From Cytophagales bacterium (lineage in GTDB: Bacteria; Bacteroidota; Bacteroidia; Cytophagales; Thermoflexibacteraceae), in contig JAAFKA010000003.1 in NCBI GenBank assembly GCA_013299115.1, positions 123,394-187,393 on the forward strand: a DNA stretch of 64,000 nucleotides, read 5' to 3'. Made by a program: the position numbers and the translations under genes. This document shows, one piece after another, positions 1 through 8,666 of the stretch (the first letter of the stretch is position 1; every line of letters begins with the position of its first letter). The notes beneath the pieces are model-generated. The model worked only from the letters and a program-made list of their open reading frames with translations, was not told the DNA's origin and ran no database searches.

Positions 1-158
1 CACAGGACTTAAATGTGCGGACTAAAGTCCACACAGGACTTAAATGTGCGGACTAAAGTCCACACAGGACTTAAATGTGCGGACTAAAGTCCACACAGGA
101 CTTAAATGTGCGGACTAAAGTCCACACAGGACTTAAATGTGCGGACTAAAGTCCACAC
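1..158. repeat. Tandem array of a 31-bp unit carrying a palindromic core
   Basis: Five consecutive copies of a 31-bp unit start at 1, 32, 63, 94 and 125. The first may continue beyond the window edge. Each unit contains GTGCGGACTAAAGTCCACAC, a near-perfect palindrome, plus a short linker. The copies are identical by eye. A sister array with a different linker lies at 11611-11766, and single copies lie near 26912 and 27840-27924. There are no unique spacers, so this is not a CRISPR array. It sits immediately downstream of the lipoprotein gene, where it could fold into serial hairpins in the transcript. Confidence 0.9.
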
Positions 159-169
159 TACAAACCTTC

Positions 170-697
170 TTACGAATTTGCACCTTTTATTGTCATTACT
201 TTGTCCCAGAAGTTGCCTTTTTTCTTCCAATAATAACGGTCGGCTTTGTTTACCCTTCTGATGATGATGTCATTTAGTTTAAACCCAACTTTGGTGGTGT
301 CGGTCATGGTTTGTGGTTTTGTCCAGCTAAATTTGTAGTCTAAGAGCAAAGAATCGGGGCTGTCTTGGCGTGCTGCCTTCACTGTCCAAATCATTACGTA
401 ATCCGACATCATAAAAATACTGTCTTTGGGAATATCTTTTAAGGTATAGTAAATTTCCATGCCCGCCAAAGGGTCTTTCACTATAGCAGCACTACGGTTG
501 CGGTTAAAAGAATTTTCGACATAATTTTGGTTAATCATTGCCTTAAATTGGGCTTTGTCTGTCCAGTCGGGTTTTGCTACCAAAGCTGAGTCTATGATTT
601 TTGCCTCCTCTTCGGCTGTTTTTTTGGTTTCACTGTTGCAAGCTGCCAACGAAGCACCAAACAAGAGGATAAACAAAAACAAATAATTTTTTTTCAT
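170..697 (-). CDS. Predicted lipoprotein of unknown function
   Basis: The 175-residue product starts with a lysine pair, a hydrophobic stretch and a lipobox L-A-A-C with the cysteine at residue 20, so it is predicted to be exported and lipidated. The mature part is about 155 residues with no motif I recognise; it is rich in Asp, Lys and Thr and contains several Trp-Lys pairs. It is transcribed away from uvrB, and the 29-bp palindrome at 725-753 lies in the shared upstream region. Its 3' end runs into the tandem palindrome array. Export is well supported; the function is unknown. Confidence 0.8.
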   Translation of the reverse strand: MKKNYLFLFILLFGASLAACNSETKKTAEEEAKIIDSALVAKPDWTDKAQFKAMINQNYVENSFNRNRSAAIVKDPLAGMEIYYTLKDIPKDSIFMMSDYVMIWTVKAARQDSPDSLLLDYKFSWTKPQTMTDTTKVGFKLNDIIIRRVNKADRYYWKKKGNFWDKVMTIKGANS

Positions 698-724
698 TTT
701 TTTAGTTTTTAAGTAATATCAAAT

Positions 725-753
725 TTATCGGACACTTTTAAAGTGTCCGATAA
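725..753. repeat. 29-bp palindrome (13-bp stem, 3-nt loop)
   Basis: The left arm TTATCGGACACTT, the loop TTA and the exact reverse complement form a perfect hairpin between the divergent lipoprotein and uvrB genes. A variant with the same arm and loop lengths (arm TTGTCAGACACCT) occurs inside the coding sequence of the ROCO gene at 47045-47073. Two members with compensatory changes point to an interspersed repeat family. Its position also allows a regulatory or terminator role for the divergent promoters, but the repeat reading is preferred. Confidence 0.75.
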
Positions 754-776
754 TTGTTTTTTTAGTTTTTATTTTT

Positions 777-808
777 TTTGCAAAGGTAGCATTTATGAAT
801 TAAATTTG
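777..808 (+). promoter_or_regulatory. Bacteroidota-type promoter for uvrB
   Basis: TTTG at 777-780, a 20-nt spacer and TAAATTTG at 801-808 match the -33 TTTG / -7 TAnnTTTG consensus known for the primary sigma factor of Bacteroidota. The ATG of uvrB follows 25 nt after the -7 element. Confidence 0.7.
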
Positions 809-833
809 TAAACAAAACAAATTGATTTTTTCT

Positions 834-2888
834 ATGTCATTTGCAATTACTTCTCACTACCAACCTGCGGGAGACCAACCCTTAGCCATACAACAATTAG
901 TCAAAGGTATAAAAGATGGCGAAAAATTCCAAAATTTATTGGGTGTAACAGGCTCAGGCAAGACTTTTACCATTGCCAACGTGATACAAGCCGTACAAAA
1001 ACCTACTTTGGTATTGAGCCACAACAAAACTTTGGCAGCCCAATTATATGGAGAATTGAAACAATTTTTTCCTGATAATGCAGTAGAATATTTTATTTCT
1101 TATTACGACTATTACCAACCCGAAGCCTACATACCCACCACAGGCACGTATATAGAAAAAGATTTGTCTATAAACGAGGAGATAGAAAAATTGCGACTAA
1201 GTGCCACCTCTGCCCTGATGTCGGGTCGGCGAGATGTTATCGTAGTGGCTTCGGTTTCGTGCATTTACGGCATTGGCAATCCCGAAGAATTTGGCAACAG
1301 CATTATTCATTTGGAAAAAGGGCAAGTAATTAGTCGCAACCAACTGCTGTTTCGTTTTGTGGAGATTTTATACAGCCGTACCGAAGTGCAGTTTAAACGA
1401 GGCAATTTTAGAGTAAAAGGAGATACGGTAGATATTTTTCCTGCATACGCCGAATTTGCCTACCGAATTACGTTTTGGGGTGATGAAATTGAAAGTTTGC
1501 AACGCATAGACCCCGAAACAGGTTTTAAACAGGCAGATGAAACGCAAATTTCAGTGTTCCCCGCCAATTTGTTTGTGGCTGGAAAAGATGCTCAACAACA
1601 GGCAATTTACCAAATTCAAGATGATTTGGTAGCCCAAATCAAGTTTTTTGAGGGAGAACAACGATTTGTAGAAGCCCAACGGATAAAAGAAAGAACAGAA
1701 TTTGACTTAGAAATGATAAGAGAAATGGGCTTTTGTTCGGGCATAGAAAATTATTCGCGATATTTTGACCGCAGAGAAGCAGGGTCAAGACCTTTCTGTT
1801 TGTTAGATTATTTTCCCAACGACTACCTCATGGTGATAGACGAAAGCCATGTAACTATACCGCAAGTAAGGGCAATGTGGGGTGGCGACAGGTCGAGGAA
1901 AGTAAGTTTAGTGGATTATGGTTTTCGGTTGCCCTCCGCCTTAGATAACAGACCTTTGAAATATGAGGAGTTTGAAGGATTGATTAACCAAATTATTTTT
2001 GTCAGTGCCACGCCTGCCGACTATGAACTGCAACTTACGCAAGGCATTGTAACAGAGCAGATTATCAGACCCACAGGCTTGCTCGACCCCCTCATAGAAG
2101 TACGCCCAACGCTAAACCAAATAGACGACTTAATGGAGGAAATAGACAAAACTATTCAGGCAGGCGACAGGGTTTTAATCACCACACTCACCAAAAGAAT
2201 GGCAGAAGAACTCGATAGTTTTCTTCGGAGAGCAAATATCAAGGCAAGTTACATACACTCCGAAGTCAAGACTTTGGACAGGGTGGAGATTTTGCGAAAC
2301 CTCCGCTTGGGCGTCATAGATGTGCTGGTGGGCGTAAACCTCTTGCGTGAGGGCTTAGATTTGCCCGAAGTTTCCTTAGTTGCCATCATGGACGCAGACA
2401 AAGAGGGTTTTCTCCGCAATACGAGGTCTTTAATCCAAACCATAGGCAGGGCTGCCCGAAACGAAAAAGGCAGAGTCATTCTCTATGCCGACACCATAAC
2501 GGACTCTATGCAAACGGCAATGGACGAAACCAAACGCAGACGGACTTTGCAGGCAGATTTTAACCAAACTCACCAAATTACGCCCAAAACTATACACAAA
2601 TCGAAGGAGGCTATTCTCAACCAAACTTCGGTGGCAGACAGCAAAAAAGGCAATGCTAATACCTCGCCTCACTCTTACCCTACGCCGCAGTTTTACACTG
2701 AACCTGAAGAACTATCTTTGGCAGCAGACCCCGTAGTGAAATATCTTACTTCCAAAGATTTGGATAGAATGATAGAGCAAACGCAAAAACAAATGGAAAA
2801 AGCAGCCAAAGAACTCAACTTTATGGAAGCTGCCAAATTGCGTGATGAATGGTTGGCGTTGAAAAAAACGAAGGAGGAAAAGTTTTAG
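834..2888 (+). CDS. uvrB: Excinuclease ABC subunit B (UvrB)
   Basis: UvrB is the damage-verifying helicase-like subunit of nucleotide excision repair. It is loaded on DNA by UvrA and then recruits UvrC. The sequence shows Walker A GVTGSGKT near residues 37-44, the beta-hairpin motif YYDYYQPEAYIP near 93-104, the Walker B box DESH near 336, helicase motifs including VSATP, and a C-terminal UVR helix pair that binds UvrC near 640-675. Length (684) is normal. The reading frame can be extended four codons to a TTG at 822, but the ATG at 834 fits the family N-terminus (MSFAITSHYQP). It is a single gene behind its own promoter. Confidence 0.97.
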   Translation: MSFAITSHYQPAGDQPLAIQQLVKGIKDGEKFQNLLGVTGSGKTFTIANVIQAVQKPTLVLSHNKTLAAQLYGELKQFFPDNAVEYFISYYDYYQPEAYIPTTGTYIEKDLSINEEIEKLRLSATSALMSGRRDVIVVASVSCIYGIGNPEEFGNSIIHLEKGQVISRNQLLFRFVEILYSRTEVQFKRGNFRVKGDTVDIFPAYAEFAYRITFWGDEIESLQRIDPETGFKQADETQISVFPANLFVAGKDAQQQAIYQIQDDLVAQIKFFEGEQRFVEAQRIKERTEFDLEMIREMGFCSGIENYSRYFDRREAGSRPFCLLDYFPNDYLMVIDESHVTIPQVRAMWGGDRSRKVSLVDYGFRLPSALDNRPLKYEEFEGLINQIIFVSATPADYELQLTQGIVTEQIIRPTGLLDPLIEVRPTLNQIDDLMEEIDKTIQAGDRVLITTLTKRMAEELDSFLRRANIKASYIHSEVKTLDRVEILRNLRLGVIDVLVGVNLLREGLDLPEVSLVAIMDADKEGFLRNTRSLIQTIGRAARNEKGRVILYADTITDSMQTAMDETKRRRTLQADFNQTHQITPKTIHKSKEAILNQTSVADSKKGNANTSPHSYPTPQFYTEPEELSLAADPVVKYLTSKDLDRMIEQTQKQMEKAAKELNFMEAAKLRDEWLALKKTKEEKF

Positions 2889-2979
2889 AAAGAAATAGCT
2901 TGCAAGCTGGTATTAGCGAAAGTACACTTGGGTGCATTCTACTTCTTAAATAGAGATTCTACAATTTATAAAATTTACC

Positions 2980-3498
2980 TTACTGCTCTTTTTCCACTAA
3001 CAACCACGCCACCGCAGCCAACACAACCAACAAAAACAAGCCCATCAGTTCGAAAGCTACGGTTTGTGTGCCAAACAAGGTAATGCCTATGGTGCGAATG
3101 GTCTGAATAGGTTGCGTACTACTTGTTTCTGCGGGCAAAATGGTGGGGTGCAGAGTTTGAAAATTGACCTCGTTGAAAATACCAAACAAAACAAAAGTAC
3201 CAATGCAAATGGTCAGCAAACCCGCCACAAGTTTCCAATAGGGTAGGGGAGGGGCTTTTTGGTGAGTGGACGCAGAAAATAGCAAACTAAACACCAATAA
3301 AATTAAAATTCCGCCAACATAAACCATAATTTGCGAAGCAGCCACAAAATCTGCCCGCAACAACACAAAAAGTGCTGCCACAGCCAACAAAACCAAAAGC
3401 AGAGCAAAGGCTTTGTAAAGTAGGCGTTGAGCAAGAAAAATACCCAAACCTCCGCCTATTAAGGAAGTGGCAAAAAGAAAGAAAACGAATTTTTCCAA
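2980..3498 (-). CDS. nuoJ: NADH-quinone oxidoreductase subunit J-like membrane protein
   Basis: The 172-residue protein has about five hydrophobic segments, and the stretch QIMVYVGGILILLVFSLL is typical of NuoJ, the ND6-like membrane subunit of proton-pumping complex I. No other nuo gene is in this window: neighbours are uvrB and cheR on the other strand, so the gene is detached from a nuo cluster. The start appears to be TTG at 3496-3498, because the next in-frame codons upstream reach a stop with no ATG and the first internal ATG lies deep in the membrane domain. The family call is good; partnership with a complex I encoded elsewhere is inferred. Confidence 0.82.
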   Translation of the reverse strand: MEKFVFFLFATSLIGGGLGIFLAQRLLYKAFALLLVLLAVAALFVLLRADFVAASQIMVYVGGILILLVFSLLFSASTHQKAPPLPYWKLVAGLLTICIGTFVLFGIFNEVNFQTLHPTILPAETSSTQPIQTIRTIGITLFGTQTVAFELMGLFLLVVLAAVAWLLVEKEQ

Positions 3499-3615
3499 TA
3501 TGTTTTGTTTATCTCAAATGAATTTGCATATTGCAAAACTATACTATTTTACACAAAGAAATAGCAATAGCTATCCTATTTATCGAAACATTTTTAGTAA
3601 AAGTCTGAACAAGCA

Positions 3616-4476
3616 ATGAATTTACCTCCTAACCCATTTGGCAACGATAGTGGCAACGACATTGACATAGCCGATTTACGCAAATTAACCGACTTAATCA
3701 AATCGAAGTATAACTACGACTTCAAAGATTATGCTATGTCGTCTTTCAAACGCCGTATCAAAAGACTTTTGGACATTTACAAATTCAAAAATGTCGATAA
3801 ATTGATTAGTGTTTTAGAAACCAATCCCGATTTTTTTGAGGAATTTATCTCCGAAATCACTGTCAATGTTACGGAGATGTTTCGCGACCCTTTGTTTTGG
3901 AAAATTCTCAAAGAGCAAATCCTGCCCAATATTTTACTCCAACACGAAACCATAAACATCTGGCACGCAGGCTGCTCATCGGGCGAAGAAGTATTTTCGA
4001 TGGCAATCGTCTTGCAAGAAATGGGAATTTTGGGAAAAGCCAAGTTGGTTGCCTCAGATTTGGACACAGCCATTATTAAAAAAGCACAAGGAGGTACTTA
4101 CTCGATGAAAAGTATGGACTTAAATCGAAAAAATTACCAACGCTATGGCGGAGTCCACTCCTTAGACAATTATTTTAAAGAAATGGGTGGCGAGGCTATT
4201 ATGGACAAAAGCCTGATGCAAAATGTATCTTTTCGCCGACACGACTTAGTACAGGGGGCGGTGTTCTCTAAGTTTGACCTCATTTTGTGTAGAAATGTAA
4301 TGATTTATTTTAATCAAACCCTCCAAAATACAGTATTGGGTCGTTTGCACGAAAGCCTGTTTAAATATGGCTATTTGGCTATTGGGTCAAAAGAATCGTT
4401 GATTTGGTGCGAGATTGCCAACAAATTTATTGTGGTCAATAACGAAGAAAAAATTTACAAAAAAGTAAAGGAATAA
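3616..4476 (+). CDS. cheR: CheR-type protein-glutamate methyltransferase
   Basis: This is a S-adenosylmethionine-dependent methyltransferase of the chemoreceptor family, 286 residues. An N-terminal helical CheR_N domain (about 20-75) precedes the catalytic domain. The SAM-binding loop reads HAGCSSGEE near 116-124, the acidic motif SDLD follows near 145, and LCRNVMIYF near 224 is the family signature. In chemotaxis-like systems CheR methylates receptor glutamates. The start follows a short leader after position 3600. A cheB-like gene begins 30 nt downstream, so the two opposing enzymes are probably co-transcribed. No receptor, CheA or CheW gene is nearby, so the target is unknown. Confidence 0.95.
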   Translation: MNLPPNPFGNDSGNDIDIADLRKLTDLIKSKYNYDFKDYAMSSFKRRIKRLLDIYKFKNVDKLISVLETNPDFFEEFISEITVNVTEMFRDPLFWKILKEQILPNILLQHETINIWHAGCSSGEEVFSMAIVLQEMGILGKAKLVASDLDTAIIKKAQGGTYSMKSMDLNRKNYQRYGGVHSLDNYFKEMGGEAIMDKSLMQNVSFRRHDLVQGAVFSKFDLILCRNVMIYFNQTLQNTVLGRLHESLFKYGYLAIGSKESLIWCEIANKFIVVNNEEKIYKKVKE

Positions 4477-4505
4477 TAAATTAAATCGGCGTATTGTAAA
4501 CCACA

Positions 4506-5108
4506 ATGAGTAAATTCAACTTACCAGAAAACAAATACAGAGCAGTAGTAATTGGTGGCTCGGCGGGCAGTTTCCAACTGATAACCCGTATCTTGTCCTC
4601 AGTTTCTAAGGACTTCTCTCTGCCTATGTTTTTGTGTTTACACCGCTTAAAGCACGTCAGAAACGGATTTGTCGAAGCCTTGTCTATCAAAAGCAACAAG
4701 ATAGTGGCAGAACCCATAGACAAAGAAATCATAAAAAAAGGTGCGGTGTATCTTGCCCCTGCCAACTATCACCTCTGCATAGAGTTGGGCAACAGCATAG
4801 CCCTTTCTACCGAAGAGTTGGTAAACAATTCCAGACCTGCCATAGACCTCACTTTCGAAACAGCTGCCTATAGCTACAAAGACAAATTGATTGGTATTTT
4901 GCTTTCAGGAGCAAATAAAGACGGGGCTTACGGAATGAAAAAAATCAAAGAATATGGCGGACTAACCATTGTGCAAGACCCTGCGGATAGTCTTATCAAC
5001 GCCATGCCTCTCTCTGCCATTGCTGCCACGCAAATAGACCACATTTTGACCATTGATGGCATTGTAGATTTTCTTTTGGAATTGGAAAAATCATATAAAC
5101 TGACATAG
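4506..5108 (+). CDS. cheB: CheB-type methylesterase, catalytic domain only
   Basis: The 200-residue product matches only the catalytic half of CheB (protein-glutamate methylesterase/deamidase). The nucleophile loop reads VIGGSAGS near 15-22, the catalytic His lies in CLHRLKH near 44-50, and the catalytic Asp in LSGANKDGAYGM near 137-148. The usual N-terminal response-regulator domain is absent, so activity would not be gated by phosphorylation in cis. It follows cheR by 30 nt. The pair forms a minimal methylation/demethylation module with no chemoreceptor genes adjacent, similar to CheR/CheB pairs near hybrid kinases in other bacteria; a histidine kinase lies at 8667 but with unrelated genes between. 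Confidence 0.93.
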   Translation: MSKFNLPENKYRAVVIGGSAGSFQLITRILSSVSKDFSLPMFLCLHRLKHVRNGFVEALSIKSNKIVAEPIDKEIIKKGAVYLAPANYHLCIELGNSIALSTEELVNNSRPAIDLTFETAAYSYKDKLIGILLSGANKDGAYGMKKIKEYGGLTIVQDPADSLINAMPLSAIAATQIDHILTIDGIVDFLLELEKSYKLT

Positions 5109-5212
5109 AGAAACATCAGAATTTGATAGTCCAATACAAAATTTAACCAAAAATAAAATTGCATTTCAAAGTTGAATCTGCGTTTGGAAACTAACAAACC
5201 CAATACTTTCAA

Positions 5213-5791
5213 CTAAATCCCAACCCCATTTTTGGCTTTTTCGGCTTTTTGTAAGGCTTGCAACTGCTGGGTGAGCAAATCTAAACGCAACTGCAAATTT
5301 TGGATTAAAGCACTGACCACAGCCTCCTGATTGCCACTTGTATAAAACTCTTTTTTGAGTTCTGTATAAGTTTTGTCCAAATTTTCGAGTTCTTTCATTG
5401 CCTCTTGGTCTATTTTCAGGTCTTGATTGCCCGAATTGGCTTGATATTTTTTCAGAGCTACCTGCGTTTGGCTGATTTGCATAGCATAAAATTTCTCTGC
5501 TTCGCCCAACTCTGGTACTAACTGCTCTACCGTAGGCGGCGTCTGCAAAGCAGCCAACTGACCTTGTTGTTTGCTAAAATATGACCACTGCAAAGCCAAA
5601 CCCACCACCATTAGGGCTGCAAAACCTGCTGCTATTTGCCATACGCTACGCACAGGCATCATCTGCACGATAGGTGCAGTTTTTCGAGTAGGCACCGCCA
5701 ACTCCTCTGCTATTTTGTTCCACAGCGTTGCAGGTGGCTCCTCGTCAAAAGCATTGCGGTTTTGTTTGATAAAATTTTCCAAGTTGTCCAT
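5213..5791 (-). CDS. Probable anti-sigma factor-like membrane protein
   Basis: The 192-residue protein has an N-terminal region (1-45) with the pattern LWNKIAEEL seen in many short anti-sigma domains of Bacteroidota, one transmembrane segment near residues 50-68, and a long C-terminal part that is almost entirely helical and Gln/Leu/Lys rich, suggesting a periplasmic coiled coil. It starts only 5 nt after the stop codon of the ECF sigma gene and is read on the same strand. That arrangement, with one membrane helix, is the classic layout of an ECF sigma factor with its membrane anti-sigma partner. The sequence alone does not prove the function. Confidence 0.65.
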   Translation of the reverse strand: MDNLENFIKQNRNAFDEEPPATLWNKIAEELAVPTRKTAPIVQMMPVRSVWQIAAGFAALMVVGLALQWSYFSKQQGQLAALQTPPTVEQLVPELGEAEKFYAMQISQTQVALKKYQANSGNQDLKIDQEAMKELENLDKTYTELKKEFYTSGNQEAVVSALIQNLQLRLDLLTQQLQALQKAEKAKNGVGI

Positions 5792-5796
5792 GTTTT

Positions 5797-6405
5797 TTAA
5801 TTCAAAATTTCCCTTAACCTTACTTTTGCTCTGTTGTATTGCGACTTAGAAGTAGATTCGCTGATTCCCAAAATTTCGGCAATTTCGGCGTGGTCGTAGC
5901 CTTCTAAAAGGTATAAAGACAGCACCACTCGAAAACCATCGGGCAGTTGGCGAATAGCTGCTTTCACTTGTTCTATTTGGTAACTTTCCGCCTCTATTGC
6001 CCCTCTTTCTTGTGCAGTTTCGTCTTGCAGCCCTCGTGCATTGTCCATTGGCACTAATTCCATACGCCTTTTTCGCACATAATTAATAGCCGTATTAACT
6101 ACTATTCTTTTGAGCCAAGCCCCAAAAGTAGCCTCGTTTCTAAACTCCTCCAACTTGCGAAAAGCCATAATAAAAGCCTCTTGCAAAATATCTTCGGCTT
6201 CGGTTTCGTGGTTGCTTATCCGCAAACAGATGCCGTACATAGCTTTGGCATATTGCTTGTAGAGTTCAAATTGGGCTTTGCTATCACCTGCTTTGCATTT
6301 TGCCACCAAAGCTGCTGTTGCGTCAGTAGGTACAACAGCTTTGGTTTGCAAAGCAACGGCTTGTTTTCCGCCCAATAAATGGTTTAAGGTGATGGCTATT
6401 CCCAT
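5797..6405 (-). CDS. ECF-family RNA polymerase sigma factor
   Basis: The 202-residue protein has sigma-70 region 2 (core binding and -10 recognition) around the motif AEDILQEAFIMAFRKL near residues 70-85 and region 4 (-35 recognition helix-turn-helix) around YDHAEIAEILGISESTSK near 170-187, joined by a short linker and lacking regions 1 and 3, as in extracytoplasmic-function sigma factors. A 30-40 residue N-terminal extension precedes region 2. The start is ATG at 6405. It is the first gene of a two-gene unit with the putative anti-sigma membrane protein downstream. The regulon cannot be inferred here. Confidence 0.93.
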   Translation of the reverse strand: MGIAITLNHLLGGKQAVALQTKAVVPTDATAALVAKCKAGDSKAQFELYKQYAKAMYGICLRISNHETEAEDILQEAFIMAFRKLEEFRNEATFGAWLKRIVVNTAINYVRKRRMELVPMDNARGLQDETAQERGAIEAESYQIEQVKAAIRQLPDGFRVVLSLYLLEGYDHAEIAEILGISESTSKSQYNRAKVRLREILN

Positions 6406-6605
6406 TGTATAAAATATTATTTTTGCAACTAACTGATTATCAATTAATTGAAAATACTAACTACCAGCTACTCCAGCTTTGCTACTAATCCTTTCAAAAT
6501 AAAGACAACTCAAGATACAAAAGGTTGCAAAAAGTAGAAAAAATTTTGATAGAAAGTTTTAATTTTTATCCTTACTTTTGTTGCTGAAAAAATAGACTAA
6601 ATAAA

Positions 6606-7544
6606 ATGACAAAAGAAACAACCAACTGCCTTGTCATAGGTGCGGGACCTGCGGGCTACACCGCAGCCGTTTACGCTGCAAGAGCAGGCTTAAAACCCAT
6701 GATGTACCAAGGTCCTCAACCCGGCGGGCAACTGACCATAACCAACGAAGTAGAAAACTACCCTGGTTATCCTGAAGGGATTAAGGGACCAGACATGATG
6801 ATGGACTTTGAGAAACAAGCCCGCCGTTTTGGTACAGACATTCGTTATGGCATTGCCACTTCGGTAGATTTTTCTTCCTATCCGCACAAAGTAGTGATAG
6901 ACGAAAGCCACGAGATTACGGCAAATGCTGTTATCATTGCCACAGGTGCATCGGCACGTTGGTTGGGCTTAGAATCAGAGCAAAAATTCAACAACGCTGG
7001 CGTGTCAGCTTGTGCTGTTTGCGATGGCTATTATTACAGAGGAATGGACGTGGCAGTGGTGGGTGGCGGCGATACGGCTTGCGAGGAAGCAAGTTATTTG
7101 TCTAAACTCTGCAAAAAAGTTTATTTATTGGTGCGAACAGACAAAATGCGTGCTTCCAAAATTATGCAAGAAAGGGTGAAAAACACCGCCAATATCGAAA
7201 TTTTGTGGAACACGCAAACAGACGAAATTTTGGGCAATGCAGAAGTGGAGGCAATGCGAGTGAAAAGCACCTTGACTGGCGAACTCAAAGAAATAGCTAT
7301 CAGAGGGTTTTTTGTAGCCATTGGACACAAACCAAACACCGATATTTTCAAAGGTTTCTTAAATTTAGATACCAACGGCTATATTTTGACCGAAAAAGGC
7401 AGCACACGCACCAACATCGAAGGAGTATTTGCAGCAGGTGACGCCCAAGATTTCACATACAGGCAGGCTGTTACGGCAGCAGGTACAGGTTGTATGGCAG
7501 CCTTAGATGCCGAAAGATATTTGGCTGCAAAGGGAATACATTAA
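6606..7544 (+). CDS. trxB: Thioredoxin-disulfide reductase
   Basis: This NADPH- and FAD-dependent enzyme reduces thioredoxin in the cytoplasm. The N-terminal FAD loop reads GAGPAGYTAAVYAARAG from residue 11. The redox-active site is CAVC near 136-139 in the NADPH domain, followed by the NADPH-binding GGGDTA near 155, and the C-terminal FAD motif GVFAAGDA near 276. Length (312) is normal for the low-molecular-weight class. It stands alone between divergent ECF sigma and rfbA genes; no thioredoxin gene is adjacent. Confidence 0.97.
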   Translation: MTKETTNCLVIGAGPAGYTAAVYAARAGLKPMMYQGPQPGGQLTITNEVENYPGYPEGIKGPDMMMDFEKQARRFGTDIRYGIATSVDFSSYPHKVVIDESHEITANAVIIATGASARWLGLESEQKFNNAGVSACAVCDGYYYRGMDVAVVGGGDTACEEASYLSKLCKKVYLLVRTDKMRASKIMQERVKNTANIEILWNTQTDEILGNAEVEAMRVKSTLTGELKEIAIRGFFVAIGHKPNTDIFKGFLNLDTNGYILTEKGSTRTNIEGVFAAGDAQDFTYRQAVTAAGTGCMAALDAERYLAAKGIH

Positions 7545-7563
7545 GGATTAAATATGAAACATT

Positions 7564-7678
7564 AGAGGTTATTACGATTTGTACCGTACCCTTTGGCGGG
7601 GGGTGCCTCCAACAGCGGGGCAATTAGTTGAAAATCAAGAAGTTGTTTTTCTATACAAAAATTATCGCAATAACCTCT
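7564..7678. repeat. Inverted-repeat element between trxB and rfbA
   Basis: AGAGGTTATTACGAT at 7564-7578 is matched by its reverse complement with one mismatch at 7664-7678, enclosing about 85 nt that include a G-rich run near 7598-7620. The element sits in the 173-bp gap after trxB. It may be a small non-autonomous repeat or a long-range hairpin acting as terminator. I see no further copy in the window. Confidence 0.5.
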
Positions 7679-7717
7679 ATTGAAAAATGAAAGTTGAAAA
7701 CATTTAGAATTTAACAC

Positions 7718-8581
7718 ATGAAAGGAATCATTTTAGCAGGAGGCTCTGGCACACGACTGCACCCACTGACTTTGGCTATGAGCAAACAACTCTTGCCCGT
7801 TTACGACAAACCCATGATTTATTATCCCTTGTCTATCTTGCTTTTGGCGGGCATAAGGGAAGTATTGATTATTTCTACTCCACAAGATTTGCCACATTTT
7901 CGCCGTTTATTGGGTGCTGGTACGCAGATAGGTTGCCAATTTAGCTATGCAGAGCAAGCCGTACCAAATGGTTTGGCACAGGCTTTTGTGATAGGCAAAG
8001 AGTTTATTGGTCAGGACAAAGTTGCTTTGATTTTGGGAGATAATATTTTTTATGGGGCAGGCATAAGCCAACTTTTGCAGCAATGCAACAATCCAATAGG
8101 CGGAATAGTATTTGCTTATCATGTGCATGACCCTGAAAGATATGGCGTGGTGGAGTTTGACTCTGCCATGAGAGCCTTGTCTATTGAGGAAAAACCAAAA
8201 AATCCTAAATCCAATTATGCCGTACCTGGGTTGTATTTTTATGACAATTTAGTCGTAGAAATTGCCTCTACTATTAAGCCTTCGGCAAGAGGAGAGTACG
8301 AAATTACAGATGTTAATCAAGTTTATTTGTCGCAGGGCAAACTGCGTGTGAGTGTTTTACAAAGAGGCACCGCTTGGTTAGATACAGGTACTTTTGCTTC
8401 GCTGATGCAGGCAGGTCAGTTTGTGCAGGTTATAGAAGAACGACAAGGGTTGAAAATTGGCTGTATAGAGGAAGTAGCTTACCGTATGAAATTTATAGAT
8501 GCCGAACAGTTAGAAAAAATAGCAATGCCTTTGGTTAAAAGTGGCTATGGCAGCTATTTGTTACAGGTTATAAAAAAATAA
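7718..8581 (+). CDS. rfbA: Glucose-1-phosphate thymidylyltransferase
   Basis: RfbA/RmlA joins dTTP and glucose 1-phosphate to dTDP-glucose, the first step to dTDP-rhamnose and other deoxysugars of surface polysaccharides. The nucleotide-binding signature [11 protein letters not shown] begins at residue 8, followed by [16 protein letters not shown]; further family stretches are ILGDNIFYG near 107 and [12 protein letters not shown] near 220. Length (287) is normal. The other dTDP-rhamnose genes (rfbB, rfbC, rfbD) are not adjacent, so the final sugar is not indicated by context. Confidence 0.96.
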   Translation: MKGIILAGGSGTRLHPLTLAMSKQLLPVYDKPMIYYPLSILLLAGIREVLIISTPQDLPHFRRLLGAGTQIGCQFSYAEQAVPNGLAQAFVIGKEFIGQDKVALILGDNIFYGAGISQLLQQCNNPIGGIVFAYHVHDPERYGVVEFDSAMRALSIEEKPKNPKSNYAVPGLYFYDNLVVEIASTIKPSARGEYEITDVNQVYLSQGKLRVSVLQRGTAWLDTGTFASLMQAGQFVQVIEERQGLKIGCIEEVAYRMKFIDAEQLEKIAMPLVKSGYGSYLLQVIKK

Positions 8582-8666
8582 TAATTTAAGTATCACTTGG
8601 CGAAATTCTTTGTTTTATTGTTAAATAAATTTATAATTTCTTGATGATTAATAATATATTCTTTTA

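Noticed and set aside
1-158. CRISPR array
   Set aside because: The repeats are contiguous, palindromic and without variable spacers, and no cas gene is present; the same holds for 11611-11766.
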